DNA from: Emiliania huxleyi CCMP1516
Taxonomy: Eukaryota > Haptophyta > Isochrysidales > Noelaerhabdaceae
Direction of reading: 5' to 3'
Length of the DNA: 64,000 bases
Assembly (NCBI RefSeq): GCF_000372725.1
Contig: NW_005195584.1
Coordinates: 113,142 to 177,141 of the forward strand
Below the pieces are notes generated by a model, which made no database searches, was not told the origin of the DNA, and was given only the letters and a program-made list of their open reading frames with translations. Below are positions 41,654-51,777 of this stretch, one piece after another. The position numbers and the translations under genes were made by a program. The stretch's first letter is position 1; each line of letters opens with the position of its first letter.

Positions 41654-43500
41654 TCAGGCAGCCGCCGCCGCAGGCGCAGCGATGGCCGGAGGGACGGCGA
41701 CGTCGAGCGCGCGCTCAAAGTGCTTCACGGTGGCGGTGGGGTCGGCGAGCTTGTCGATACCGAAGAGGCCTGGCGAGAGCGACGGGGCGTGCTGCTGGGA
41801 GAGGGGGGCGGAGGCGGGGCAGGCTGCCGATGCGGAAGGTCTAGCAAGGTCTAGCAAGGTGTAGGAAGGTGTAGGAAGGTGTAGGAAGGTGTGGGAAGGG
41901 TCTAGGAGGCGGGTCAGGGGCTGCCGATGCGAAAGGTCTTCGTGTCTTCACTCTCGCCGAGCTTGAACGGGACGCCCGCCGCGATCTGCGTGCCGGCGGA
42001 GAGGAACTTGGAGAGGACCGCCGAGTCGTCGGTGTGGACGACAACCACGCCCGGCGACTCGAACCCGGGCGCCGCGACGGAGACGAGGCCGCGGTCGCCC
42101 TGCAGCACGCCGCGCACCAGACCGCCAAGCTCGAAGGCGGCCTGAGGACAGGTCCGGTGGTGGTGGACGGGTCCCTGGACGTGTCCGTGTCCGCCTCGGC
42201 TCCGGGGCGGCGCCTGCTTGGCGCGGTCGAACCCGAAGTCGCGCGTCACCATCATGGCGTCACGCGCCTGCCGCGAGGAGGGGGGGGGGGGGAGGGGCTG
42301 CCGTCAGCCTCCTCGCGGAGGCTCCTCAAGCCACGCCGCAAGCCATGCGGCAGAGGCGAGAGCGAGAGGCGGAGGCGAGAGGCGGAGGCGAGAGGCGGAG
42401 GCGAGAGGCGGAGGCGAGAGGCGAGGCGGGAGGCGAGAGGCGAGGCGAGAGGCGGAGGCGAGAGGCGGAGGCGAGGCGCGCGCCACGACGAGGGCATCGG
42501 TCGGCATTGTGGTGTGGTAGGCGAAGCCGCCAGACTTGTACGAGTCCATCACCTGCGGGAGGAGGCCAGCCCGTCAGCCGTCCCTCCCTCCTCCGCCCCT
42601 CGCCTCTCGAACGTACCCTCTTGCGACATGGACATGCGCCGTGGGGCTGGGGTGAGAGAGGTGTGGCGGGCGGCGGCGGCGCGCCGAGAGCCACTTGCCC
42701 AGGTTGCATGCGAGCGAGGTGCCCGGGGTGGCCCGCGTCGCCTCGACGCCGCGCTCCGACAGCATCACGATCGCAGCACACGCCGGGCCCGACCAGCCCT
42801 TTTGCGGCGCGGTGATGAGCGCGTCGATCCCGTTCTTCTTCATGTCGATCCAGACGGTGCCCGAGGCGATCGCGTCGAGCACAAAGATGCCGCCCACCTC
42901 GTGCACCGCGGCCGCGAGCCGGGCGATGTACTCGTCCGGCAGCAGGATCCCCGTCGACGTCTCGACCTGCGGCGTGAAGAAGACGGCCGGCTTCTCGGCG
43001 CGGATCCGCTCCTCCATCTCCTCGATCGGCGGCGGGGCAAACTGCTGCTTGCCCTCGACGACGTTGCAGGGCCGCGCCTGCACCACCACCGACTCGGACG
43101 GGATGTCGCCCGTGTCGAAGATGTCGGTCCATCGCCAAGAGAAGTAGCCGTTCCGCAGCACCATCGCCTTCTTGCCCGTCGCAAACTGCCGCGCGACCGC
43201 CTCCATGCCGTACGTCCCAGACCCGGGGATGATGACAGCGGTATCGGCGCCGTAGATGTCGCAGAGAAGCTCGTCCATGTCGAGCATCACCTTCTTGAAC
43301 GGCTCCGACATGTGGTTGAGCGCACGGTCGGTGTAGACGACCGAAAACTCCTGCAGAGGGCTCGGCGCCTGCGGAAAGACGCCCGTCGAGCCGCCCGTCA
43401 CCTTGGTGACCGCAGAGGCGCACGCCCGCATTGCCGTGTGCAGCGCGGGCCGCGTGGCCCGAGCAGCAGCGCCCGCGGGCCGCAGAGCTGACCTTAGCAT
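41654..43500 (-). CDS. Class V PLP aminotransferase (alanine-glyoxylate / serine-pyruvate type), organelle-targeted
   Basis: Five exons (43,500-42,685; 42,552-42,484; 42,267-42,214; 42,141-41,925; 41,769-41,654) total 1,272 nt, 423 residues. The first 30 residues (MLRSALRPAGAAARATRPAL) look like a mitochondrial presequence. Family landmarks: IPGSGTYGMEAVARQ (phosphate binding), LRNGYFSWRWTDI, PQVETSTGILLP, VLDAIASGTVWIDMK, ITAPQKGWSGPACAAIV with the Schiff-base Lys, then VMDSYKSGGFAYHTTMPTDA and the C-terminal GLFGIDKLADPTATVKHFE. This enzyme moves an amino group to glyoxylate or pyruvate in photorespiratory glycine/serine metabolism; exact substrate not decided. All four introns fit only as GC-AG. 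Intron 2 holds 12-bp GAGGCGAGAGGC tandem repeats; intron 4 holds tandem aaggtgtagg units and a copy of the upstream exon end. Confidence 0.88.
41822..41939 (-). repeat. 21-bp duplication of the exon 4 end inside intron 4, plus 11-bp tandem repeats
   Basis: Bases 41,919-41,939 (spanning the exon 4/intron 4 junction) recur with one mismatch at 41,822-41,842 inside the intron. Between them are tandem ctagcaaggt/gtaggaaggt units. Confidence 0.85.
42355..42480 (-). repeat. GAGGCGAGAGGCG tandem array in aminotransferase intron 2
   Basis: About ten copies of a 12-bp unit, gcgagaggcgga, with small variations, entirely within the intron 42,483-42,268. Confidence 0.93.
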
Positions 43501-43815
43501 GCTGAACTCGACTGAACGGCCCGGGGGCTTGCTCTTCCGCGTTGGCGGCGGCGGTGCCCGGAGCCTTCCGCCGGGAGTCTGACTTGATTTTATTTTTTTA
43601 GTGTATGTAGCTCTTACGTACATGCCTTCGATGTTATGAAACAAACGCAGGGCGGACATGGCATATCGCTCTCGGGCCCACAGACATCCCGCACACCCGC
43701 CGCCCCCCGCGCGCGCCCACCCCGGCCGGGAGAAAGGGGAGTTTTATTTAAGTTTTTTGTGATGGAGCTCATTTTAAGTGTTTTGCCGCCATTGGCGGCA
43801 CCCGTTTCCTTTACC
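43501..43815. promoter_or_regulatory. Shared intergenic region of divergent aminotransferase and flavin reductase genes
   Basis: 315 bp between two divergent starts. Contains the 24-bp element (43,600-43,623) also found upstream of the MFS gene, and T-rich tracts at 43,585-43,599 and 43,741-43,760, the latter about 55 bp before the flavin reductase start. Likely a bidirectional promoter by position. Confidence 0.5.
43600..43623 (-). promoter_or_regulatory. 24-bp shared element, second copy
   Basis: Identical to 11,689-11,712 and in the same orientation relative to the downstream minus-strand gene. Confidence 0.45.
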
Positions 43816-44421
43816 ATGCCACGTCCACTGCGGGTCAGCCTCCTCCTCGGATCGTCGCGGGCGAAGCGCGTCGGTCCGAGTGTGGCCCGCCACGTCGAGC
43901 AGCGGATCGCCGCGAGAGGCCACACGGTGGACGTGTTTGATCCGCGAGAGTCGTTCGGCGGCTGCTTCATGCGGCTCATGGAGAAGGCTCACTTCCACTA
44001 CAAGGAAGGAGAGGCCGTTCCGCCGGAGCTCGATGCCGCGGCGGAGGCCCTGCGCGCGGCGGACGCGTACGTAGTCTGCACGCCCGAGATGAACCACACC
44101 ATCGCGCCTGCCCTCACCAACATGATGAATCACTTTGGAGCCCAGACGTATGCGTACAAGCCCTCCGGCATCTGCACCTACTCCGCCGGCATGTGGGGCG
44201 GAGCCCGCTGTGGCGTCGCCCTGCGCGCCTATCTCTCCGAGCTGGGCTGCCTGCCCGTGAGCGCAACGATGCAGCTGACCGGCGCGTGGAAGCCGGGCAC
44301 GTTTGGCGAGGATGGCCTGCTAGCGGAGGACGCGATGGGGTTCAAGCTCTGCGAACGAATGCTCGATCAGCTCGAGTGGCACGCCCACTCCATGAGAAAT
44401 CACAGAGAGCTGATGCGATGA
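43816..44421 (+). CDS. NADPH-dependent FMN reductase (flavodoxin-like fold)
   Basis: A single exon encodes 201 residues from MPRPLRVSLLLGSSRAKRVG; an upstream in-frame ATG at 43,762 would add 18 residues. The N-terminal LLLGSSRAKRVGPSVARHV is the GSxR phosphate loop that binds FMN. VCTPEMNHTIAPALTNMMNH is the family TPEYNxSxPxxLKNxxD motif, and SGICTYSAGMWGGARCGVAL the following strand-loop. Such enzymes reduce flavin or quinones with NAD(P)H in the cytosol and protect against oxidative stress. Length is normal for the family. Divergently transcribed from the aminotransferase. Confidence 0.88.
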   Translation: MPRPLRVSLLLGSSRAKRVGPSVARHVEQRIAARGHTVDVFDPRESFGGCFMRLMEKAHFHYKEGEAVPPELDAAAEALRAADAYVVCTPEMNHTIAPALTNMMNHFGAQTYAYKPSGICTYSAGMWGGARCGVALRAYLSELGCLPVSATMQLTGAWKPGTFGEDGLLAEDAMGFKLCERMLDQLEWHAHSMRNHRELMR

Positions 44422-46110
44422 CCGAGGCCTGTCCGCATGGCGCCGGTCGCGGGTCGAGAGCCGACCGCCGACAGGGCGACACCCCCTGTCCCACACACTG
44501 TCACGCGCTGTAACCTGTCGACTCACACAAGCGAGAAATATGGCTTTTTAGAGCTGAGAGGCGGCCGCCCCTGGTGTGGCTGTATCGATTCTATACACTC
44601 GAACAGCTGTGCTTTCGTTTATTACGTTTTCGCTCGGGCCGCGTCGGCGGGGCGCCCCCGCCGCACCAAGCTGCAGAAAAACAAGCTTTCACACTGCCTA
44701 CTCACAACGTCACAAGTGTAGGCACTGGATTATCGTGCGCGCGGAGCGCGCTGGTGCTACCCGGACACACGCGCGGAGCGCGCTAGCTGGACACACGCGC
44801 GGAGCGCGCTAGCTAGACACACGCGCGGCCGCGCGCTGGCTAGATACCGCGCGGAGAGCGCGCTGGCACCTATGTGCGCGGAGCGCACCGCGGCGTACCG
44901 GTAGAGTCTAGACACATGAAGACAGTCTGTTGCAGTCAGTTGTGGCCACGCTGCTTCGAAGCTGGCCTGACGTCGTAGCACGCGTCTGGCAGACGAGGGG
45001 TCTCTGCCTTCTTCCGCGTCATGACCACACCCCACTGCATGAAGCTCCAATGCCGCCCCTGCCGCCCCTCTGTGCATGTGACCTGTCGTTGTGGTGAAAA
45101 GCGGTCTTCCCAGTTGAGTGAGCCCGCCCCAGTTCTCGAGCGCACGGTTGATGAAGGGCACGGCGACGGCCGCATGTAGCGCCCAGAGACACGCGCGGAG
45201 CGCGCCGCTGCAGAACACGCGCGGAGCGCGCCGCTGCACAGGCGCGGAGCGCCGCCACTTGAGATTGGGCCTGTGGGTGGGCCGAGTGGTTCCTAGCGTG
45301 TGAGTCAACTCTTAATAGAAATCGCACCTAGCCCTCCTCAACCGACGCAACCCTCAAAATTTTCTTTTCGGGGCGCGCTCCGCGCCTGACTCCTTGAGCG
45401 GCGTAGGCGCTGGATCGCACATGTTCTGCAGCTTGGCCGCCGCGCGGCGGCGGCCGGCGCGCGCCGGCGCCCCGGGGCCACCGCGCACGCCCCGGCGGCG
45501 CGCGCGGGGGGCGCCGGCGCGCACCCGCGCGCTGGCTCTCCGGTCTCCTCACACGAGTAGACCGGAGGGAACGAAGCCTTTCCACCAAAGCCTTTCCACC
45601 AAGAGGGGCTGGATTCTTTATAGAGCTGTATCGTGTGTCAACACAATAAATATAAGAGCCACTAAATATGTGTCTAAAGGCGAACACGCGCGCGTGGACC
45701 GGCGGCGGCGCCTACAGTCGTCGGCGAACGGGCCCTCAAATATAACACGCAGAGAGTCGTCGGCAGCGCGAGTGGACTATGCGCGTGCGGCGTGCGCGCG
45801 CGGAACGATCTCGCAGACGCAATGAGCCTAGTGCGGCGGGACGGTCTCTCGCGAGACGCGATCTGGCAGCTGCGGCGACTGGGCGACTGGGCGACTGTTG
45901 CGCAAGCGCGCTCCCTGGGCCTGGCTCGAGCTAGAATCGAGCGGCCCATGCGGGGCCCCGCACGGCGAGTGCACTCACCTGGCTAGCCGACCGCCTCCCC
46001 GCGTGCTCGGCGGATGGACAACAACATGCCCTCGGCGCGTGGCACGCGTCCAAGTGCTGTCGCCTTCTCCGGTCCCTCTGCTCGAGCGGAGTCGCCTCTC
46101 CGCGGCGGCG
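44422..46110. other. Intergenic; GCGCGGAGCGCG palindromic tandem repeats
   Basis: Bases 44,737-44,888 hold five or so 27-29 bp units of the type acacacgcgcggagcgcgct; shorter groups lie at 45,185-45,255 and 45,368-45,380. Each unit is a strong hairpin. Bases 45,420-45,540 are GGCGCGC-rich. No gene recognised between 44,422 and 46,110. Confidence 0.6.
44737..44888. repeat. Hairpin-forming tandem repeat array
   Basis: Tandem units around a GCGCGGAGCGCGCTAGC core, separated by tggacacac-type spacers. Similar cores occur at 36,455-36,560 and 45,185-45,255. Confidence 0.85.
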
Positions 46111-47803
46111 TCAGGCCGGCCCGCCCGCCCTGCGCCGCTGCCTCGGCCGAACACCTCCAGCGGGGGGCGGCTTGCCATGCTGCAGGCCGTGCAGCAGGCC
46201 GCTCGTCGGCCGGTTCTGCTGCGGCGACTTGCGCGCGGCGAGCGGCACGCGTGCCTCCTCCGCCCCACCGGCGAGGCCTCGCCCCTCTCCCGTGCCCTCC
46301 CCCCCTCCCTCCCCCACCGCCGCCGCGCCGTCGGCGAGCTCCTCCGCCGGCCGCGAGAGGCGCTCGCCGATGATGACGGCGAGCTGCCTCGCCTGCGCGT
46401 CGGGCGTGTCTCGGCTGAGCTCGGGTTGGCCGGGTCGGCTCGAGGGCGGGCGGGCTCGCCTTGCCGCGCCGCTCGGACGACTGGAGGTACTCGAGCGTGC
46501 CGTAGTACGGGTCGAGGGCGGAGGCGGGGTCGGACGCGGGTGTGAACACCATAGGCTGGACGTCGGGCGGGAGGGGGACGTAGCAGTCGACCATCTCGCG
46601 CATCTCCTGCGGCGGCAAAGCAGGTCCGCCGGTGGGCCAGCTGCCGCAATGCAGCAGCCGAGGCAGGGGGGGGGGGCAGGGCAGGGCAGGGGAGAGGGAC
46701 GGGAGGGAGGGAGGGCGTGCTCGCGCCTCATCCGTGTACGAGGCCGAGGCGCCAGCGCGGCCCGGCGCTGCGCGGCCGCCAGCCTCGTACTCTCGCAGCG
46801 CGCCGTTCGAGCGCAGGTCGACGCTGCCGCTGCTCGGCGCACCAGAGGGGCGTGGGGGCAGCAAGCCCCCGCCCGCCCTCCGAAACTTTCTCCCCGCCCG
46901 CCGCCCGCCGTCAGCAAGGCACGTCCCGCCGCCGGGCGACGCAGCGACCGGCTCCACCGATGCCGCCGCCGCCTCCGCCTCCGCCGTTGCTTCCGCCGCC
47001 GCCGCCGCTGCCGCTGCTGCCGCCGCCTCTGCCGCCCTTCTCGCCGCAATCTCTGCCGCTGCCACCGCGTCGGCCTGTGCCGCCTTGGCTTGTGTCTCGG
47101 CCTGTGCCGCCTCCGCCTCAATCGCAGCGGCATCGCCCGCATCGCCCGCATCGTCCACTGCCTCCGCGCTGGCCGCTGTCTTGTAGGGCGAGCCGAGGTA
47201 GCCGGAGCTGTGCGAGCGGGCCGTCAGACGGGACGGCGACTGGGGCGAGGGGGTGGCGCCGACGGCGCTGCGGCGCGTCACGTACCCTCGCAAGTACTCC
47301 TCCTCCGAGTCCTCCTCCACGTCCGCCACGGTGGGAGGCGACCACGGGAAGGGAAGCTGCGGGGAGAGCACGTCGCACGTTGGCTCTGCCACTGCAGGCG
47401 TCGCTTGAGCGGGCTCCGCCCTGTCCGGCCCCGGAGGCGGCGAGACGTCCGCGGCGGAGGCCTTTCCGAACTCGGTGCCAGCGTTTCCGAACTCAGCGCG
47501 AGCGTCCGCGGCGGAGATCTTTTCGAACTCGGCGCGAGCGTCAGCGGCGGAGATCTTATCGAACTCGGCGCGGACGAACTGGCGCACCCTCCGCGCCGAT
47601 GCGATGCCACCACCAGCACTCCGGCTCCAGCTCCGGCGGGTGCGGCGCCGTAAGACGAGAGAAACCAATAGTGCGCCAAGCAGGGAGAAGAGGAGCAGCT
47701 CCCACGCCGGCGCCGTACCGGGCGATTGCGGGAGGGGCGGCGGCGCGGGGCGTCGCTGCCGCGTCAGACGAGCGCCAAGCAACTGGCGGGCCCGCGCAGG
47801 CAT
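46111..47803 (-). CDS. Single-pass membrane protein with Ala-rich coiled coil
   Basis: Start MPARARQLLGARLTRQRRPA, followed by one TM segment (WELLLFSLLGALLVSLVL, residues about 36-53) and a basic stop-transfer. Then tandem 12-residue units (AEFDKISAADAR, AEFEKISAADAR, a degenerate third), an acidic VADVEEDSEEEYLRGYVTRR, a long Ala/Glu coiled coil with poly-Ala, and RSNGALREYEAGG. Two GC-AG introns connect SYTDE to EMREMVDCYVPLPPDVQPM and then GK to ARQLAVIIGERLSRPAEELA. The final 60 residues are Gly/Arg-rich and the end is uncertain. No known family; a membrane-tethered scaffold is a guess from architecture. Upstream lie a T-rich motif (47,841-47,855) and two LINE tails. Confidence 0.6.
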
Positions 47804-47867
47804 GCCCAGCCAGTACCGGGGTACCCGGACAGCTAGCAAGAGAAAGAAGAATTTTAGATGTCTTCCC

Positions 47868-47990
47868 TCGCGGCGTGCCGTCCTCCCATCCCTCCCTTGG
47901 CTTGTATGTTTTCTTTCTTTCTTTACACTGGGCACGCCGTCCTCCCATCCCTCCCTTGCGCTGTATGTTTTCTTTCTTTCTTTACACTGG
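47868..47990 (+). mobile_element. Two tandem (TTTC)n LINE terminal units
   Basis: Two 62-bp copies each with gccgtcctcccatccctccc, tgtatgttttctttctttct and acactgggcac. They lie directly upstream of the membrane-protein gene. Confidence 0.75.
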
Positions 47991-48115
47991 GCACGGGACT
48001 GGCGCGCACTGGCACTAACACAGGTACACCACTGGAGCCGCCTAAGCGACTCCCGCGAGGACGGCGAGGCACTTAGCTCCGTGCACTCGACCGCCCTCGC
48101 CGCAGAAAGAAGAAA

Positions 48116-48310
48116 ATTGAGAACCCAAACGAGGATAGGGGAGGAGGACAGGGTCCACACCTGCACGAGGGGGCGGCGGCATGAGTCTCCCACATACTGT
48201 GCGGGCCTCACTAGAGGTGCGGCCTGCGCGTGTCCTCGCCCTTGGGAGAAGGTCTTGGAGCGGCGAGGGGAAGGGGTTGTGTGTCTGTGCATGCATGCAT
48301 GTGTGCAGTA
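48116..48310 (+). repeat. Dispersed 150-bp module, copy A
   Basis: gcggcggcatgagtctccca through ggcctgcgcgtgtcctcgcc and a tgtgtgtctgtgcatgcatg end recur at 55,659-55,790, where the end leads into a (GT)n array. Its left flank (acgaggataggggaggagga) also resembles 53,620-53,645. Confidence 0.8.
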
Positions 48311-48468
48311 CAGCTAGCAGGCTGGGTAGCGCGAACGGGGTTTTTCTTTTCCCAGCTCGCTGTATACACGTGTAGTAATCCAAGCCCTCGGTGTGCGGGG
48401 TGCGCGCGTGCGTGGATGCCACGTCAGTGCATGCGAGAAAGAGGACACTAGAGAGGGGGGGGGGGGGG

Positions 48469-50379
48469 TCACTGCGCCTTCTGCCACTCTCGGATCATCC
48501 GACGCAGCGAGTGGTTTGGGAAGATACAAGTGTGGTCGAGCTCGCCGCCCGTCAGAGGGCTCGTCGACTTGGTCGCGAGCCAACGCTCGATCGCCGTCCG
48601 CTCGTATGAGTGCCCATCCGCCGCCATCACCGGGTCGCTCATCACCTCGGTCGTGATTGGGCAGACGAAGTCGTCCGGCGGCTCCTCCTCCTCCACCGAA
48701 GGCGGCCTCTCTGCAGCCAAAGAGGACGACGCTTGCTCGTCGGGCGCCCGCCTCTCCTCCAGCCTCGCGCTCTCCTCTAGCGCCGCCGCCAACTCTGCCT
48801 CCTCTCCCGCCGCCAGCGCTGCCTCATCCTCGGGCTCCCGCGACGGCCCAGCGCCTCCACCTCCGCCCTTCCCCTTCTTCTTCTTCTTCTTGCCCTTCTT
48901 GCTCTCCTTGTCGCGCCCCCCCGCCTCCTTCTCCGCCTCCTCCTCCGCCAGCAGCGCCTCGGCATGCCGCGCCGCATCCGCCTCTGCCGCCGCTCTCTCC
49001 GCCTCCCTCGCCGCTGCCTCCGCCTCCGCCTCCGCCGCCGCATGCTCCTCGAAGGCGCGCACGCACTCGGCGTGGCCATTCTTCCTGGCCAGCTGCAGCG
49101 CCGTCCTGCCGCTTTCAGTGCGCAGCGTCATGTCTGCGCCCGCCCGCAGCAAACGGAGCACGACGGCGGGGTGGCCTTGGATGGCGGCGAGCATCAGCGC
49201 GGTGCGGCCTTTGCTGTTCTGCATGTTGATCTCCGCGCCGCGCTGCAGCAGCAAGTCGACCACTCGCTCGTGGCCGTGAGCGGCGGCTAGCATCAGCGCG
49301 GTGCCGCCTTCGCTCCTCTGCAAGTTGGCATCCGCGCCGCGTTGCAGCAGCAGCTCGACCATCCGCTCGTGGCCTCCCATGGCGGCGAGCGCCAGCGCGG
49401 TGATGCCGCTCACATCGCCTACCCCGCAAGTCGCGTTGACCCGCCCGCCGCTGTCGAGCCACGCCAGCAGCGCCGTCTCGTCGCCTCGCCCAGCCGCTCT
49501 CGCCGCCTCTGCGGGAAGGCTGCCCAACGAGCTGGAAGAGGACGCGGCACTCGCTCCCGCCGCCGCCTCGCCCGAGGAAGCGCCGCCCGCGCCGCCCGCC
49601 GCCGCCTCGCGCCGGCTCGCAGTCACCTCCGCGATGTGCTGCCGGAAGGCGTCGACGCACGCGCTGTGGCCGTTCTCCTTGGCATGCTGCAGCGCGGACC
49701 TGCCGTCCGCAGAGCGCAGCCTCGTATCCGCGCCCGCCCGAAGCAGGCGGGTCACAATGGCGGCGGCGCCGTGGATGGCGGCGCTCATCAGCGCGGTGAG
49801 GCCGTCGCTGGCCTGCAGGTTGATCTCCGCCCCGCGCTGCAGCAGCAGCTCGACCACCCGCTCGTGGCAAAAACCGGCGGCTAGCATCAGCGCGGTGACG
49901 CCGTCGCTCATCTGCTGGTTGATCTCCGCGCCGTGCTGCATCAGCAGCTCGACCACCCGCTCGTGGCCTTTGAAGGCGGCGTTCATCAGCGCGGTGTCGC
50001 TGTCGCTGTTCCGCAGGTTGATACCCGCGCCTCTCTGCAGCAGCAGCTCGACCGCCCGCTCGTGGCCGTGAGCGGCGGCGGTCATCAGCGCGGTGTCGCC
50101 GTGGCTGTTCTGCTGGTTGATATAGGCGCCGCGCAGCAGCAGCAACTCGACCACCCGCTCGTGGCCGTGGTGGGTGGCAAGCATCAGCGCGGTGACGCCG
50201 CTCCCATTGCCTACCACGCAAGTCGCGTTGACCTGCCCGTCGCTGTCGAGCCACGCCAGCAGCGCCGCCTCGTCGCCTTCCGCAGCCGCTTGCACGGCCT
50301 CTTTGGGAAGGCTGCCCAGAAGGCCGGAAGAGGCCGCCTCGCCCGAGCATGCGCCGCCCGCGCCGCGCGAGCCGGGCAT
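48469..50379 (-). CDS. Ankyrin-repeat U-box E3 ubiquitin ligase
   Basis: A single exon encodes 636 residues. Two ankyrin blocks: repeats 1-6 (for example TALMTAAAHGHERAVELLLQ, residues 40-225) and, after a Ser/Ala linker, repeats 7-10 (TALMLAAAHGHERVVDLLLQ, 290-410). Each block is preceded by the same AAxEGDEAALLAWLDS(D/G)GxV segment with VNATC, so the N-terminal half is an internal duplication. Then an Ala/Glu coiled coil, a Lys-rich KKGKKKKKKGKGGGGG stretch, and a C-terminal U-box: DDFVCPITTEVMSDPVMAAD, then GHSYERTAIERWL and PNHSLRRMIREWQ. The U-box recruits E2 enzymes; ankyrins probably pick substrates. A T-rich motif ends 12 bp before the ATG. Confidence 0.92.
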   Translation of the reverse strand: MPGSRGAGGACSGEAASSGLLGSLPKEAVQAAAEGDEAALLAWLDSDGQVNATCVVGNGSGVTALMLATHHGHERVVELLLLRGAYINQQNSHGDTALMTAAAHGHERAVELLLQRGAGINLRNSDSDTALMNAAFKGHERVVELLMQHGAEINQQMSDGVTALMLAAGFCHERVVELLLQRGAEINLQASDGLTALMSAAIHGAAAIVTRLLRAGADTRLRSADGRSALQHAKENGHSACVDAFRQHIAEVTASRREAAAGGAGGASSGEAAAGASAASSSSSLGSLPAEAARAAGRGDETALLAWLDSGGRVNATCGVGDVSGITALALAAMGGHERMVELLLQRGADANLQRSEGGTALMLAAAHGHERVVDLLLQRGAEINMQNSKGRTALMLAAIQGHPAVVLRLLRAGADMTLRTESGRTALQLARKNGHAECVRAFEEHAAAEAEAEAAAREAERAAAEADAARHAEALLAEEEAEKEAGGRDKESKKGKKKKKKGKGGGGGAGPSREPEDEAALAAGEEAELAAALEESARLEERRAPDEQASSSLAAERPPSVEEEEPPDDFVCPITTEVMSDPVMAADGHSYERTAIERWLATKSTSPLTGGELDHTCIFPNHSLRRMIREWQKAQ

Positions 50380-50390
50380 CCCCTCTCACA

Positions 50391-50403
50391 GAGAAAAAGA
50401 ATG
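50391..50403 (-). promoter_or_regulatory. CATTCTTTTTCTC motif before the U-box gene
   Basis: Sense-strand pyrimidine motif 12 bp upstream of the ATG, a member of the recurring T-rich group. Confidence 0.3.
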
Positions 50404-50676
50404 ACCCGCCCCGACTGCCCATACCGCGCCGGCGTCCCAGGCGGCGATCTTGAGCTTAGGCGGCTCCCGTGGTGTGTAAAATGAACTCGGGGGCACGGGA
50501 CGCGGCACAAACGGGGCACAAACGCCAGGCTATTGCCCCCCTCGTCCCGACTGTTGTGGGACTACTCGGTCAAGCCTTGATTGCCGTTCCAGCCGTCACC
50601 GTGTCACCACATACTAGACCACATAGCGAGTCAGGCAAGTCCGTCGTACTTGCGGAGAGTCGCGTGTTCATTCGGT

Positions 50677-51262
50677 TCATCCCGCTTGCACGAATAGGGC
50701 CAGCTTACCCGCCAGCATTTCGCGCCCTCTGTTGGCCTCGCTCTCGATCAAATCGCTAAGGGCCACCCACATGCGCGCCCCATCGACCGTGATGCCGGTG
50801 CCCACGACCCCGTTTCCTGCCGCAGGGCTGCGGCTGCGCGTCGCGATTGCGATTTGCTGCACGAGGTGGAAAGCCCCATTGTACACCCGCACACAAAACT
50901 CGTCTTGAGAACTCACCACAGGCTGCTGCGTCATCTCAGATCGCACATCAATGATGGAGATGCCGGCGTTGCGCCCGGCGTCCCATCCATGGCCAGCGCA
51001 ACTAACAAACAGATGGCCGTTTAGGTAGGCCAGCGCATGTGCTCCGGCGAACGGGTGGGTACGATCAGGGTGGGTAGTACGATCGAGTGGGTAATCGGCC
51101 GGTGATCGTGAACAAGCCGACGGGCGACAATCCTGGAAGAGACATTTTGATCACTCGGCACTTATCGAGCACGTACAGAAAGCCGCCGCCAGCGCACACG
51201 CCGGCGAGGGGTGGAGTCGTCTGAAGTGGCTTCATGCCACGTGTGGGTCGTGCAAGCCCCAC
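50677..51262 (-). pseudogene. Beta-propeller (NHL/SMP30-like) protein fragment
   Basis: Two open segments on the minus strand: PPLAGVCAGGGFLYVLDKC, then RVIKMSLPGLSPVGLFTI, and, after a frame change, AHALAYLNGHLFVSCAGHGW, RNAGISIIDVRSEM and GVVGTGITVDGARMWVALSD. The repeated strand pattern (GxxLYVxD, GxLFVSxxG, GxxMWVAxSD) is that of NHL-type propeller blades. The frame change at about 51,065-51,085 coincides with a short tandem duplication of tacccaccctgatcg-like bases. Only two or three blades are visible, so it is partial or decayed. Confidence 0.5.
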
Positions 51263-51374
51263 CCGGCTGGCGGGTGGACCAAGGGGCGTGCCGCCCCGCT
51301 TGCTCTAGGTGAAACGTCTAAAGGACGAAGATGCACGGAGGTGCGACCAACTCAGCACGACGGGCGGAAAAGTC

Positions 51375-51494
51375 GGGCACTAGACCAGGAAGGACTGGGA
51401 GAGTGTGAATGGAGGGACACGTGTGGTTCAGACGGGCACTAGACCAGGAAGGACTGGGAGAGTGTGAATGGAGGGACACGTGTGGTTCAGACGG
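51375..51494. repeat. 60-bp perfect tandem duplication
   Basis: gggcactagaccaggaagga through acgtgtggttcagacg occurs twice head to tail. Being identical, it is recent. Confidence 0.92.
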
Positions 51495-51777
51495 TGACTG
51501 ACTGTCATCGGCGACGAACTCGAGCAAGTTGGCAAAGTCACGCGTCTTGAGCAGCTTCAGCTCGTGGCGCGCGCAGCGCACCGCATCGTGGTGGTGCAGC
51601 AAACAGTGGGCGCAATGTTGTCTATGTAGACAGCGCCATTCGTAATGAGGAAGAAACCGATGCCGTCGTTGTGATGCAGTCGGCTCCACTCGAGCCCATG
51701 CACCGGGCAAAGAAGGACGCTGCAGAAGCGTTGGAGAGGCAGCCGGCGTCTGCCGTCACAACGAGTCCCAGCACTGG

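Noticed and set aside
49115..50422. Second long minus-strand frame (435 codons) over the U-box gene
   Set aside because: Arg-rich shadow in another frame of the ankyrin repeats.
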